Position numbers and translations under genes: made by a program
DNA from: Marinovum algicola
GTDB lineage: Bacteria; Pseudomonadota; Alphaproteobacteria; Rhodobacterales; Rhodobacteraceae
DNA length: 64,000 bases
Assembly: GCF_900109145.1 (NCBI RefSeq)
Contig: NZ_FNYY01000001.1
Span: forward strand, 62,001-126,000
Reading direction: 5' to 3'
The notes under the pieces: model-generated
What the model was told of the DNA's origin: nothing
Databases searched by the model: none
Seen by the model: the letters and a program-made list of their open reading frames with translations, nothing else
Shown: positions 27,659-37,150 of the stretch, in pieces
Layout: every line of letters begins with the position of its first letter
Numbering within the stretch: the first letter of the stretch is position 1

Positions 27659-29335
27659 ATGTCCCATAAATCCGACATCGAAATCGCCCGCGACGCCAAC
27701 AAGAAGCCGATCCAGGAAATCGGCGCAAGGCTCGGGATCGGCTCGGAACATCTGCTGCCCTTCGGCCATGACAAGGCCAAGGTCAGCCAGGATTTCATCA
27801 CCTCGGTGCAGGGCAACAAGACCGGCAAGCTGATCCTCGTCACCGCGATCAACCCGACGCCGGCGGGCGAGGGCAAGACCACCACCACCGTGGGCCTGGG
27901 CGACGGGCTCAACCGGATCGGCAAGAAAGCGGCGATCTGCATCCGCGAGGCCTCGCTCGGGCCGAACTTCGGCATGAAGGGCGGCGCCGCAGGCGGCGGC
28001 TATGCCCAGGTGGTGCCGATGGAGGACATGAACCTGCATTTCACCGGTGATTTCCATGCCATCACCGCGGCGCACAACCTGCTCAGCGCCATGATCGACA
28101 ACCATATCTACTGGGGCAATGCGCTCGACATCGACCCCCGCCGGGTGGTCTGGCGCCGGGTGATGGACATGAACGACCGGGCGCTGCGCGATGTGGTGAC
28201 CTCGCTCGGCGGCGTGGCCAACGGCTTTCCGCGCCAGACCGGCTTTGACATCACCGTGGCGTCGGAAGTCATGGCGATTCTCTGCCTTGCGACGTCGCTG
28301 GCGGATCTCGAGCGGCGGCTGGGCGACATCATCGTCGCCTATACCCGCGACCGCAAACCGGTGACCTGCCGCGACATCAAGGCCGATGGCGCGATGACGG
28401 TTCTGCTCAAGGACGCGATGCAGCCCAACCTGGTGCAGACCCTGGAGAACAATCCGGCCTTCGTGCATGGCGGGCCGTTCGCCAATATCGCGCATGGCTG
28501 CAACTCGGTGATGGCGACCTCGACGGCGCTCAAGGTGGCCGATTACGTAGTGACCGAGGCCGGTTTTGGCGCCGATCTGGGCGCCGAGAAGTTCATGAAC
28601 ATCAAATGCCGCAAGGCCGGCCTCGCGCCCGATTGCGTGGTGCTGGTGGCGACCTGCCGGGCGATGAAGATGAACGGCGGCGTGCCCAAGGGCGATCTCG
28701 GTGCCGAGAATGTCGAGGCGATCCGCAAGGGCTGCCCCAACCTCGGGCGGCATATCCAGAACGTGAAGAGCTTTGGCGTGCCGGTGGTGGTGGCGATCAA
28801 CCATTTCGTCACCGACACCGAGGCCGAGGTCCAGGCGGTCAAGGACTACGTCGAGAGCCAGGGCTCCGAGGCGATCCTCTGCCAACACTGGGCCAAGGGC
28901 TCCGAGGGCACCGAGGCACTGGCCACCCGCGTGGCGCAGATTGCCGACGCCGGCGTGTCGCAATTCGCCCCGCTCTATCGTGACGAGATGCCGCTCTTCG
29001 AGAAGATCGAGACCATCGCCAAGTCGATCTACCGCGCCGATGAGGTGCTGGCAGATGCCAAGATCCGCAACCAGCTGCACGACTGGGAAGAGGCGGGATA
29101 TGGCGATCTGCCGGTCTGCATGGCCAAGACGCAATACAGCTTCTCGACCGATCCCCACCTGCGCGGCGCGCCTACCGGCCACTCGGTGCCGGTGCGCGAG
29201 GTGCGGCTTTCTGCGGGGGCCGGCTTCGTGGTGGTGATCTGCGGCGAGATCATGACCATGCCGGGCCTGCCGTCGGTTCCGGCGTCGGAAAATATCCGGC
29301 TGAACGAGGGTGGCCAGGTCGAAGGATTGTTCTAA
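27659..29335 (+). CDS. fhs: Formate-tetrahydrofolate ligase
   Basis: 558 aa from the ATG at 27659; the long upstream open frame is spurious. It makes 10-formyl-THF from formate, ATP and THF. N-terminus [18 protein letters not shown] is typical. The ATP-binding loop [18 protein letters not shown] is at about residues 64-81, and LREPSLGP-like [19 protein letters not shown] follows. FTHFS signatures [21 protein letters not shown] and [15 protein letters not shown] are present. It is followed on the same strand by a chorismate-mutase-like gene and folD, so the region supplies and interconverts C1-folates. Confidence 0.97.
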   Translation: MSHKSDIEIARDANKKPIQEIGARLGIGSEHLLPFGHDKAKVSQDFITSVQGNKTGKLILVTAINPTPAGEGKTTTTVGLGDGLNRIGKKAAICIREASLGPNFGMKGGAAGGGYAQVVPMEDMNLHFTGDFHAITAAHNLLSAMIDNHIYWGNALDIDPRRVVWRRVMDMNDRALRDVVTSLGGVANGFPRQTGFDITVASEVMAILCLATSLADLERRLGDIIVAYTRDRKPVTCRDIKADGAMTVLLKDAMQPNLVQTLENNPAFVHGGPFANIAHGCNSVMATSTALKVADYVVTEAGFGADLGAEKFMNIKCRKAGLAPDCVVLVATCRAMKMNGGVPKGDLGAENVEAIRKGCPNLGRHIQNVKSFGVPVVVAINHFVTDTEAEVQAVKDYVESQGSEAILCQHWAKGSEGTEALATRVAQIADAGVSQFAPLYRDEMPLFEKIETIAKSIYRADEVLADAKIRNQLHDWEEAGYGDLPVCMAKTQYSFSTDPHLRGAPTGHSVPVREVRLSAGAGFVVVICGEIMTMPGLPSVPASENIRLNEGGQVEGLF

Positions 29336-29438
29336 AAGGGGGCGGGCCGCGGGGGGCATCTTGCCTCCTCCGGTCCGGTCGCCGCTGGGGCGGCGCCTGC
29401 CTCTGGCGGGGATATAGGACAATCGAAAAAGGACAGGC

Positions 29439-29750
29439 ATGCGCAAGACCCCCGACGAGATCGAGACCATGGCCGAGCTGCGCGACACGATCGATGACAT
29501 CGACCGCGCATTGATCGCGCTGCATGTGGAAAGGGTGGGGTACATCGACCGCGCGCCGGTGCTCAAGGCGCCGGACGGCATCGCGGCACGCGCCCCCTCG
29601 CGGGTGGCGGATGTGCTGGCCAAGGTGCGTGCTGAGGCGGACCGAACGGGGTTTGACGCGGATCTGGCCGAGGCCATGTGGGCGCTGTTGATCGATGCCA
29701 TGATCGCCCGCGAAGAGCAGGTGATGGGCAAGGAAGGAAAAGACGGATGA
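29439..29750 (+). CDS. Chorismate mutase (AroQ-type) family protein
   Basis: 103 aa, all-helical. Helix 1 carries the AroQ pattern [20 protein letters not shown] with Arg15, and the IDRAPVLK segment supplies further basic active-site positions (Arg38, Lys43). Helix 3 ends at REEQ (91-94), which holds the usual Gln. Length and pattern match stand-alone AroQ mutases such as those acting on chorismate or isochorismate. A clear AAAAAGGA ribosome binding site precedes it. Its ATGA overlap with folD shows cotranslation, an unexpected pairing with C1-folate enzymes. Substrate not proven. Confidence 0.8.
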   Translation: MRKTPDEIETMAELRDTIDDIDRALIALHVERVGYIDRAPVLKAPDGIAARAPSRVADVLAKVRAEADRTGFDADLAEAMWALLIDAMIAREEQVMGKEGKDG

Positions 29751-30649
29751 CGGCGAGTATTATCGACGGCAAGGGGTTTGCCGCCAAGGTGCGGGGCGAA
29801 GTGGGGCGCCATGTGAAAAGGCTCAAGGACGAGCATGGCATCACCCCGGGGCTGGCGGTGGTGCTGGTCGGCGAAGATCCGGCGAGCCAGGTCTATGTAC
29901 GCTCCAAGGGCAAACAGACGGTCGAGGCCGGCATGAATTCCTACGAGCACAAGCGTGACGCCTCGATCTCGCAGGAGGAGCTGCTGGCGCTGGTCGAGCA
30001 GCTCAATGGTGATCCGGCGGTGCATGGCATTCTGGTGCAATTGCCGCTGCCCGATCACATTGACGAGGATTTGGTGATCAATGCCATCGATCCGGCCAAG
30101 GATGTCGATGGATTTCACATCTCCAACGTCGGGCTTCTGGGCACCGGGCAGGAGAGCATGGTGCCCTGCACGCCGCTGGGATGCCTGATGATGCTGCGCG
30201 ATTTTCACGGCAGCCTGTCGGGGATGAACGCGGTGGTTGTCGGCCGGTCGAACATCGTCGGCAAGCCGATGGCGCAGCTTCTGCTGGGCGACAGCTGCAC
30301 CGTGACCATCGCGCATTCGCGCACCAAGGACATTAAGGAGGTCACCCGCCGCGCCGATATCGTGGTCGCCGCCGTCGGCCGGCCCGAAATGGTCACCGGC
30401 GACTGGATCAAGCCCGGTGCCACGGTGATCGACGTCGGCATCAACCGCATCGACGCGCCGGAAAAGGGCGAAGGCAAGACCCGCCTGGTGGGTGATTGCC
30501 ACTTTGACAGCTGCGCCGAGGTCGCGGGCGCGATCACCCCGGTGCCCGGCGGAGTGGGGCCGATGACCATCGCCTGCCTGCTGGCCAATACGCTGACCGC
30601 CTGTTGCCGGGCCAATGGCATCGCGGCACCCGAGGGGCTGACCGCCTAA
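29747..30649 (+). CDS. folD: Methylenetetrahydrofolate dehydrogenase/cyclohydrolase FolD
   Basis: 300 aa from the ATG at 29747, inside the stop of the preceding gene. Bifunctional NADP-linked enzyme converting 5,10-methylene-THF to 10-formyl-THF. Active-site [14 protein letters not shown] (Tyr and Lys), [16 protein letters not shown] and the Rossmann motif [16 protein letters not shown] are intact; the C-terminal [11 protein letters not shown] is also present. With fhs it forms a C1-folate operon. Its 3' end overlaps the convergent thioesterase gene by 4 nt. Confidence 0.97.
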   Translation: MTASIIDGKGFAAKVRGEVGRHVKRLKDEHGITPGLAVVLVGEDPASQVYVRSKGKQTVEAGMNSYEHKRDASISQEELLALVEQLNGDPAVHGILVQLPLPDHIDEDLVINAIDPAKDVDGFHISNVGLLGTGQESMVPCTPLGCLMMLRDFHGSLSGMNAVVVGRSNIVGKPMAQLLLGDSCTVTIAHSRTKDIKEVTRRADIVVAAVGRPEMVTGDWIKPGATVIDVGINRIDAPEKGEGKTRLVGDCHFDSCAEVAGAITPVPGGVGPMTIACLLANTLTACCRANGIAAPEGLTA

Positions 30650-31077
30650 GCCTCGGCCAGGACGGGCACCATGGTGCCCTGAAGGGCGGCGATCTCGGTT
30701 TCCCGGTCGCCGTCGCGCGCCCAGACCGCGGCCCGCACCACGATCAGCCGCCGCCCGGGCTTGAGCACCTCGCCCACCGCCCGCAGGCTCTGGCCGCGGG
30801 CCGGGGCCAGCAGATTGATCTTGATTTCCGCCGTCAGCACCTCGGCCCCCTCGGGCATCAGCGTGAGGGCGGCATAGCCGGCCGCTGTATCGCCGAGGGC
30901 AAAGGTCAGCCCGGCATGGCCAAAGCCGTGTTGCTGGCGCGCTCCGGGCCCGATGGGCGCACCGATCACCACATGCCCCGGGGCGATCTCGGCCAGTTCC
31001 GCCTCGAAGGTGGTCATCAGGCTTTGCCGGGCAAAGCTTGCCCTTAGGTCAATCCTTTTTTGGGGGGACAATTCCAT
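30646..31077 (-). CDS. PaaI-like hotdog-fold thioesterase
   Basis: 143 aa single hotdog domain. The pattern [21 protein letters not shown] (catalytic HxG-A...D helix) and [32 protein letters not shown] are typical of the PaaI/YigI group that cleaves acyl- or aroyl-CoA. The substrate is unknown. Convergent with folD and divergent from the LytTR gene, so probably monocistronic. Confidence 0.86.
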   Translation of the reverse strand: MELSPQKRIDLRASFARQSLMTTFEAELAEIAPGHVVIGAPIGPGARQQHGFGHAGLTFALGDTAAGYAALTLMPEGAEVLTAEIKINLLAPARGQSLRAVGEVLKPGRRLIVVRAAVWARDGDRETEIAALQGTMVPVLAEA

Positions 31078-31160
31078 GGTTTTCCCTTAGCCCGATGGTA
31101 TTAAACACTCACTGTAGAAATCACGATGCCAAAGCGGCAAGTTTTTTGCAAAGAGCAGAC

Positions 31161-32000
31161 ATGACGCATTATTCAACGATGTTGAAAGAAGAAACCGACA
31201 TTTCCCATACCGACACAGACCTCCCCCCTCTGACGGCCATAATCAACCGGGTTCAGAGCCTGCGCCACTCGCGCATTGCGCTGGCGGTGTTCTTCGGCCT
31301 GACGGCCGTCGCCGTGATCGCGGAACCCTTTGGCACAGATGGGCAATTGAGCGTTGGCCTGCGGATTTTCTTCTGGTCCTTCCTGATCGGCGTGTCGATC
31401 GTTTGCGGCGCGGTCTTCGACGAGATTTCCTATCGTCTGGTGCGCCCGCTGGTGGCCTGGCGCGCGGCGCTGGTGGCCTCGGTTCTGATGACGCTGATCT
31501 TTGCGCCTTTCGTCTATCTGTGGTCGCGCGCGATGGCGGTTCTGGGCGGCACGCTTGACCCGCAGATGCCGTCGATCGCGCTCAATGTCCTGGTGCCCAC
31601 GCTCACCGTCTATTCTGTGATCCACGTGGTGCGCCCGCATCTGCGCGCGCCCGAAGCGGCCGCCGCCGCGCCCGAAGAGGAACCGCTGCCACGGCTGTTC
31701 GATCGGCTGGAAGTGTCGCAGGCGACGGTCTATCGCCTGTCGGCCAACGATCACCTCACCGATGTCGCCACCGACCGCGGGCTGGAGCAGATCCGCATGC
31801 GGTTTGCCGATGCGGTGGGCGAGATGGCGCCAATGCCGGGCTGCCACGTGCATCGCTCGCACTGGGTGCCGCTGGATGCGGTCGACGCGGTGCAGCGCCG
31901 GGGCGGCAAGCTCCTGGTCAAGCTGGTGAACGGCGATGAGCTGCCGGTCAGCCGCACCTATCGCCCGCGTCTGGAAGAGGCCCGGCCCGATCTGTTCTGA
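31161..32000 (+). CDS. Membrane-bound LytTR-family transcription regulator
   Basis: 279 aa from the ATG at 31161, preceded by AAGAGCAG; upstream in-frame codons fall in the AT-rich promoter region. Four hydrophobic helices (about residues 40-160) are followed by a short acidic linker. The C-terminal LytTR DNA-binding domain (about 180-279) contains VYRLSANDHLTDV, GCHVHRSHWVPLDAV and KLLVKLVNGDELPVSRTY. No sensor kinase or receiver domain is present, so this is a one-component membrane regulator. Its last 43 nt overlap the convergent pdeM gene. The signal and targets are unknown. Confidence 0.88.
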   Translation: MTHYSTMLKEETDISHTDTDLPPLTAIINRVQSLRHSRIALAVFFGLTAVAVIAEPFGTDGQLSVGLRIFFWSFLIGVSIVCGAVFDEISYRLVRPLVAWRAALVASVLMTLIFAPFVYLWSRAMAVLGGTLDPQMPSIALNVLVPTLTVYSVIHVVRPHLRAPEAAAAAPEEEPLPRLFDRLEVSQATVYRLSANDHLTDVATDRGLEQIRMRFADAVGEMAPMPGCHVHRSHWVPLDAVDAVQRRGGKLLVKLVNGDELPVSRTYRPRLEEARPDLF

Positions 32001-32644
32001 CGCATCGGCACCGCCAGCGCCCGGGCTCCGGTGAGGATTGCCAGAGCGCCCGGCGCCATCAACCGGTCGAGCGCCGGATCGTCGCTGCGCAGCCCGCCGG
32101 TGTAGGTGCCGAAAGCCGGCAGAATCAGCCGCGCCTCATCGACGAGAAAACAGGCGCGCGACCCGGCCCGCAGCCGCAGCTTGGGGTGGTAATGGCCCGA
32201 AATCTCGCCCCGGTCTTCGTCACTGGCGAAATGGCGGAAGGTCAGCCCGAGGTGGCGAAACTGCGCCAGATGATCGCCGGCCAGCGCCACCGGACCGGGA
32301 TCGTGATTGCCCTCGATCCAGATCCAGCGCCGGCCGGCCTGCAACCGGGTGATCCAGTCAAGCGCCGTCAGGGGCAGGGCGTCAAAGGCCTGCAAATCGT
32401 CGAAGCTGTCACCGAGACAGATCACCGTCGCCGCCGCGGTCGCCTCCACCTCGGCCTCGAGCCGGGCCAGCGTGTCCTCGACGTCATAAGGCGGCAGCTG
32501 CACGCCATTGCGCCGCGCCTGCCGGGCCGATTTGCCCAGATGCAGGTCAGACACGCAGAGCAGCCCGGCCGCGGGCCAGTGCAAGGCGCCCGAGGGCCGC
32601 GCCACCAGACGCTGGCCGGCAAAGGTGAAATCGTAGGTGTTCAT
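31958..32644 (-). CDS. pdeM: Ligase-associated metallophosphoesterase PdeM
   Basis: 228 aa from the ATG at 32644. Calcineurin-like metallophosphoesterase with DLHLGKSARQ, GDSFDD, GNHD and GHYHPK metal-binding motifs in order. Known in many proteobacteria in a cluster with a DEXH helicase, an ATP-dependent DNA ligase and an MBL-fold exonuclease, inferred to work in DNA repair. Here it lies 40 nt downstream of the helicase on the same strand, without the other two genes. The C-terminal tail (RQNRSGRASSRRGR) is encoded antisense to the end of the LytTR gene. Confidence 0.9.
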   Translation of the reverse strand: MNTYDFTFAGQRLVARPSGALHWPAAGLLCVSDLHLGKSARQARRNGVQLPPYDVEDTLARLEAEVEATAAATVICLGDSFDDLQAFDALPLTALDWITRLQAGRRWIWIEGNHDPGPVALAGDHLAQFRHLGLTFRHFASDEDRGEISGHYHPKLRLRAGSRACFLVDEARLILPAFGTYTGGLRSDDPALDRLMAPGALAILTGARALAVPMRQNRSGRASSRRGR

Positions 32645-32684
32645 GCTCTGTCCCTTGCCGCAAGCCGCGCCCGGGCGCAAGCGG

Positions 32685-35093
32685 TCACAGCCGGTCGATT
32701 CCCGCCTCGGCCATCAGCGCCGCCGCCTCTTCCTCCAGCAGCCGCTCGCGCGCGGCGCCCGTCACCGGCACCCGGCCGACCTCGAGCAGCATCGGCGCGG
32801 CCAACGGCGTCACCCGGTCGAGCCGGTGCAGATCGATTCGCCCCTGCACCCGTTCGGCCATCTCGCGGATGCGGGCGAAATCCACCAACCCGCGCATCGC
32901 CTCGGCCCGGGTGATCCGCATCAACAGGTGATCGGGATCGTATTTCAGCAGCGTGTCATAGAGGATGTCGCTGGAAAACGTCGCCTGCCGCCCGCTTTTC
33001 CTGGTCCCGGGCATGTTGCGGTTGATCAGCATGGCGATGGTGGCGCTGGCGCGAAAGGTGCGTTTCATCACCGCGTTGCCGGCCAGCCAGCCATCCAGCC
33101 CCGCCTCCAGCGCTTCAATGTCGAACAGCGGCGCCGGATCGGTCAGCGGCGTCAGCCCCCAGATCAGCGTGGCATAATCGGTGGCGACAAAGCCCAGCGG
33201 ATCGAGCCCCAGCTCCTCCATCCGTTTGGTGACCAGCAGGCCGAGGGTCTGCTGCGCATTGCGTCCGGCAAAGCCGTAGATGCAGGCATGGGCACGGCCG
33301 TCATGCGGAAAGCTCTCGATCAGCAGCCGCCCGGGCTCCGGCAACCGGCTGACCTGTCGGTGCAGGTGCAGCCAGTCGCGGGTGTGATCGGGCAGGTACG
33401 GCCAGTCGCGCGCCTGCAACATGTCGAGGATGCGCTGGCTGAGCTGCGTCGAGGTGGCGAACTTGGTGCCGCCGAAGGTGGCGATCTTGGGCTTTTTCGC
33501 CGCATCCCGCGTCACCTCCACCACGGTCTCGCGCAGCCCGGCATAGCGCACGATCTGGCCGCCGATCAGAAAGGTGTCGCCCGGCGTCAGGGTGGCGGCA
33601 AAGCCTTCCTCGATCTCGCCCAGGGGCTTGCCGCCGCGGCCCTTGAACCGCACCTTCAGCAGGTCGCTGTCCTGGATGGTGCCGATGTTCATGCGGATGA
33701 TCCGCGCCGACCGCGGATCGCGCAGTTGCCATTGCCCGTCCGCGCGCCGCTGGAGCCGCTGCCACTGGTCATAGGCGCGCAGCGCATAGCCGCCGGTGGC
33801 GCAGAATTCCAGACAATCGTCGAACTGCGCCCGCGTCAGCCCGGCATATGGCCCCGCCGTCGTCATCTCGGCATAAAGCGCCCCGGCCTCGAACGGCCCG
33901 GAACAGGCGGCGATCAGGATATGCTGGCACAGCACGTCGAGCGGGCCGGGGCCGCGCGGATCGCCATCGAGCGCATGGGCGCGGGCGGCCTGAAGCGCGG
34001 CATGGCATTCCACCACCTCGAAACGGTTGGCCGGCACCAGCCGCGCCTTCGACGGCGCATTGTAGCGGTGATTGGCGCGGCCGATGCGCTGGATCAGCCG
34101 CTTGACGTTCTTCGGCGCGCCGATCTGGATCACCAGGTCGACATCGCCCCAGTCGATGCCGAGGTCGAGCGACCCGGTACAGACGATGGCGCGCAGGTCG
34201 CCGCGCACCATGGCCGCCTCCACCTTCTCGCGCTGCGCCCGATCCAGGCTGCCGTGGTGGATGCCGATCGGCAGGCTGTCATCATTGGCCAGCCACAGGT
34301 TCTGAAAGAAGATCTCGGCCTGTGCCCGGGTGTTGTGAAAGATCAGCGTGGTGCGATGCGCCTTCACCGCCGCCATCACCTGCGGAATGGCATAGGCGGC
34401 GCCGCCCCCGGCCCAGGGCGGCGCCGCCGGCAGCGCGAGCATGGCAATGTCCGGGTCGGGGCCGGGATCGGCGGCGACGATGGCGCAGGGATCGGGATGG
34501 CGCGCCAGCATCCGCGCGATCGCGTCGGGATCTTCCACCGTGGCCGAAAGCCCGACCCGGCGCAGCCCGGGGCAGAGCCCCTGCAACCGCGCCAGCGCCA
34601 GCATCAGCTGATCACCGCGCTTGCTCTCGGCCAGGGCATGGATCTCGTCGACGATGACTCGCTGCAAGCCTTTGAAAATCCGCGGTGCATCCTCGTAAGA
34701 GGTCAGAAGTGCCAGGCTCTCGGGCGTGGTCAGCAGAATATGCGGCGGATCGGCGCGCTGCCGCCGCTTCCGGGTGTAAGAGGTATCGCCCGTGCGGTCC
34801 TCGATCCGGATCGGCAGGCCCATCTCCGTCACCGGCCCGGTCAGGTTGCGCTTGATATCCGCCGCCAGCGCCTTCAGTGGCGAAACATAAAGCGTATGCA
34901 GCCCCTCATGCCGCCCCGCCGCCAGTTCGGCCAGGGTGGGCAGGAAACCGGCCATGGTCTTGCCGCCACCGGTGGGCGCGATCAGTAGAACCGCCGGCTC
35001 CGCCCGCCGGTCGACCATCGCCTGCTGGTGCGGGTGCACCTGCCAGCCGCGGGTGGCAAACCAATCGGTGATGACGGCGGGCAGCGACTTCAT
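32685..35093 (-). CDS. Ligase-associated DEXH-box helicase (Lhr-like)
   Basis: 802 aa from the ATG at 35093. Superfamily 2 helicase: Walker A APTGGGKT at about residues 38-45, YVSPLKALAADI, TTPESLALL, DEIH, SATV, then the second core domain with GSLDLGIDWGDVDLVIQIG and motif VI QRIGRANHR. The C-terminal half (about 430-800) is the Lhr-specific winged-helix and beta-barrel region. It belongs to the ligase-associated DNA damage response helicase group and is paired with pdeM. Length is normal for the group. Confidence 0.92.
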   Translation of the reverse strand: MKSLPAVITDWFATRGWQVHPHQQAMVDRRAEPAVLLIAPTGGGKTMAGFLPTLAELAAGRHEGLHTLYVSPLKALAADIKRNLTGPVTEMGLPIRIEDRTGDTSYTRKRRQRADPPHILLTTPESLALLTSYEDAPRIFKGLQRVIVDEIHALAESKRGDQLMLALARLQGLCPGLRRVGLSATVEDPDAIARMLARHPDPCAIVAADPGPDPDIAMLALPAAPPWAGGGAAYAIPQVMAAVKAHRTTLIFHNTRAQAEIFFQNLWLANDDSLPIGIHHGSLDRAQREKVEAAMVRGDLRAIVCTGSLDLGIDWGDVDLVIQIGAPKNVKRLIQRIGRANHRYNAPSKARLVPANRFEVVECHAALQAARAHALDGDPRGPGPLDVLCQHILIAACSGPFEAGALYAEMTTAGPYAGLTRAQFDDCLEFCATGGYALRAYDQWQRLQRRADGQWQLRDPRSARIIRMNIGTIQDSDLLKVRFKGRGGKPLGEIEEGFAATLTPGDTFLIGGQIVRYAGLRETVVEVTRDAAKKPKIATFGGTKFATSTQLSQRILDMLQARDWPYLPDHTRDWLHLHRQVSRLPEPGRLLIESFPHDGRAHACIYGFAGRNAQQTLGLLVTKRMEELGLDPLGFVATDYATLIWGLTPLTDPAPLFDIEALEAGLDGWLAGNAVMKRTFRASATIAMLINRNMPGTRKSGRQATFSSDILYDTLLKYDPDHLLMRITRAEAMRGLVDFARIREMAERVQGRIDLHRLDRVTPLAAPMLLEVGRVPVTGAARERLLEEEAAALMAEAGIDRL

Positions 35094-35138
35094 CGGAAAA
35101 ATCCAGGGCGCCCCCGCCGGATGCAAGACCGCCCCGGT

Positions 35139-35196
35139 CTTCTTCTCTTCGAAAATACCGCCGGGGGAGTCCCGCAGGGACGGGGGCAGCGCCCCC
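35139..35196 (-). repeat. Interspersed repeat family B
   Basis: On the minus strand: GGGGGC-GCT-GCCCCC hairpin, GTCCC-TGC-GGGAC hairpin, TCCCCCGGCGG, TATTTTCG, then AGAAGAAG. It lies between the tad AAA+ ATPase gene and the helicase gene; the flanking gap contains nothing else recognisable. Confidence 0.68.
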
Positions 35197-35265
35197 AGAC
35201 CCCGCCTGCCAAGCCTCTCGCGGGGGGATCTTCCTGGCGCGGGGGTGCCCCGGCTGCGGTCGGTC

Positions 35266-36576
35266 TCACTTCACGATCTTCTCGTCCTTGACGAACATAT
35301 TCGCCCAGGCGCGATCGACATAGTCCGGCGTCATCCGCGGCGCGACCCCTTCGAAGGCGCAGATCGACAGAATCTGATCGATCAGGAAGACCGGCTGGTA
35401 ATTGGCATAGACATTGTCGATGGTCGGATATTTCACCTGCAACAGATGGATCAGGCTGGCCTCGTCCAGCGGCAGCCCCTTCTTCTTCGCCACTAGGGCA
35501 AAGATCTTGAGGAAATCCTTCTGCCCCGGCCCGTCGATCTTGATCTTGAAGAAGATCCGCCGCAGCGCCGCCTGGTCGAAAATCTCGTTCGGGTGGAAGT
35601 TGGTCGAAAATACCACCAGCGTGTCAAACGGCACCTCGAACTTCTCGCCCGATTGCAGCGCCAGGATGTCGCGGCTTTCCTCCAGCGGCACGATCCAGCG
35701 GTTGACCAGCGCCTGCGGCGGCTCTTCCTGCCGGCCCAGGTCGTCGACGATAAAGATGCCGCCCGAGGACTTGAGCTGCAACGGCGCCTGATAGGTCCGC
35801 GCGGTCGGGTTGTAGACCAGGTCGAGCATCTTCAGCGACAGCTCGCCGCCGGTCACCACCGTGGGGCGTTCGCAGCGCACGTAGCGGGTGTCATAGCGGT
35901 TCGACGAGCGCCGCAGCCGGGTCGGGTCGTCCTCCTGCTCCTCGGCGGCGGAATGCACGATCGGGTCATAGACGGTGATCACCTGACCGGCATATTCGAT
36001 CGCCCGCGGCACATAGATCTTGTCGCCCATCGCCTTGCGGATGCCGTTCGAGATCGAGGACTTGCCGTTGCCGGGCGGGCCATACATCAGGATCGAGCGG
36101 CCGGCCGAGACCGCCGGGCCGAGCTGATCCATCAGCGTGTCGGGCAGGATCAGCTCGCCCATGGCGGCAGTCAGCTGGCTGCGGGTGATCTGGATGTTGC
36201 GGATCGACTGGCGCTTGACCTGCTCCTGATAGACATGCAGCGGCACCGGCATGGCGCCGTAGTATTCCGATTGCGCCAGCGCATCCAGCGCCCGCGCCTT
36301 GCCGGCATCGGTCAGCTCGTAACCCATCTCGTTGCCGGAATTGGCGTTCAGCGTGCCGGTGGCCTGCAACAGCTTCTGGCCGCGCGCCAGATCGACCAGC
36401 TCCTGTGTCACCGGGATCGGCAGGCAGATGCCGCGGGCGATCTCGGTCACCACGTCGAGGTTCGAACGGAACATGGTCTTGAGCAGGATATCCCGCATCA
36501 TCACGATCGGCAGGGCCATCTCCTCCAGTCGCCTGGGGGCGGGCGGGGCTGTGACGTTTCCGACGGCCATGTTCAT
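35266..36576 (-). CDS. AAA+ ATPase at the distal end of the tad locus
   Basis: 436 aa from the ATG at 36576 (AGAGG 8 nt upstream; a TTG six codons earlier is less likely). An N-terminal winged-helix-like region of about 140 residues precedes the ATPase core: Walker A MYGPPGNGKSS, Walker B IFIVDDLGR, sensor VVFSTNFHPNEIFDQAALRRIFFKI. It is cytoplasmic, with no membrane segment. It is the last gene of the pilus locus on this strand, 70 nt after cpaA. It is not the TadA secretion ATPase and I do not recognise a characterised family; a chaperone or remodelling role in pilus assembly is inference from position. Confidence 0.85.
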   Translation of the reverse strand: MNMAVGNVTAPPAPRRLEEMALPIVMMRDILLKTMFRSNLDVVTEIARGICLPIPVTQELVDLARGQKLLQATGTLNANSGNEMGYELTDAGKARALDALAQSEYYGAMPVPLHVYQEQVKRQSIRNIQITRSQLTAAMGELILPDTLMDQLGPAVSAGRSILMYGPPGNGKSSISNGIRKAMGDKIYVPRAIEYAGQVITVYDPIVHSAAEEQEDDPTRLRRSSNRYDTRYVRCERPTVVTGGELSLKMLDLVYNPTARTYQAPLQLKSSGGIFIVDDLGRQEEPPQALVNRWIVPLEESRDILALQSGEKFEVPFDTLVVFSTNFHPNEIFDQAALRRIFFKIKIDGPGQKDFLKIFALVAKKKGLPLDEASLIHLLQVKYPTIDNVYANYQPVFLIDQILSICAFEGVAPRMTPDYVDRAWANMFVKDEKIVK

Positions 36577-36646
36577 TGCAGATACCTCTCTCAATGCGGG
36601 GCCATGGTTGCGGGCAGGGGTTCAGAAATCATGAAGCGCATGGCGC

Positions 36647-37147
36647 TCAGCTCCCGTAAACCGCGCCAAGCGCGAGATAGAGCGCCAGCGTGCCGCCAAG
36701 CGCAAGGCCCATGGGAAAATCGCTGCCGGTCTCCCAGCTCTGCCAGCCGGGCGCCATGCGGCGCAGCGGGCTGTATTTCGCCAGCCGGTGGGCGGCAAAG
36801 GCGCCCAGCAGTGTCGCCGCCAGAAGCATCATCAGAAAGATGAAATCGCCGGGATGGATGAATGGCGCGGCAGCGGCGGCAAACTTGGCGTCGCCCGCAC
36901 CGACCAGCCCGGTGGCATTCATCACGATGCCCAGCAAGAGCACGACCCCCAGCTGCAAGAGCCGCCAGGAATAATCGGCCAGCGGCAGGGCGATCAGCCC
37001 GACCACGACAAACACCGCCGTCAACGCCAGAACCGCATTGTTGGGGATCTTCATCATCCGCATGTCCGACCAGCAGACATAAACGCAGACCGGCGCCGCG
37101 AAGGGCAGGAACCACAGGGCCGACCAGGCGGTGACATGCAGGCCCAT
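36647..37147 (-). CDS. cpaA: Tad-type prepilin peptidase CpaA/TadV
   Basis: 166 aa polytopic aspartyl protease (A24). The first catalytic aspartate is in CWSDMRMMKIPN and the second in the GxGD motif LVGAGDAKFAAAAAPF. About six hydrophobic helices are present, and the N-terminal methylase domain of PilD is absent, as normal for Tad. It should cleave the Flp pilins encoded at 47.4-48.3 kb. Three nt separate it from the TPR lipoprotein gene upstream, so they are cotranscribed. Confidence 0.93.
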   Translation of the reverse strand: MGLHVTAWSALWFLPFAAPVCVYVCWSDMRMMKIPNNAVLALTAVFVVVGLIALPLADYSWRLLQLGVVLLLGIVMNATGLVGAGDAKFAAAAAPFIHPGDFIFLMMLLAATLLGAFAAHRLAKYSPLRRMAPGWQSWETGSDFPMGLALGGTLALYLALGAVYGS

Positions 37148-37150
37148 CGG

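Noticed and set aside
36440-36480. tRNA-like T-loop (GGTTCGAAC)
   Set aside because: It lies inside the AAA+ ATPase frame and has no acceptor, D or anticodon stem around it.
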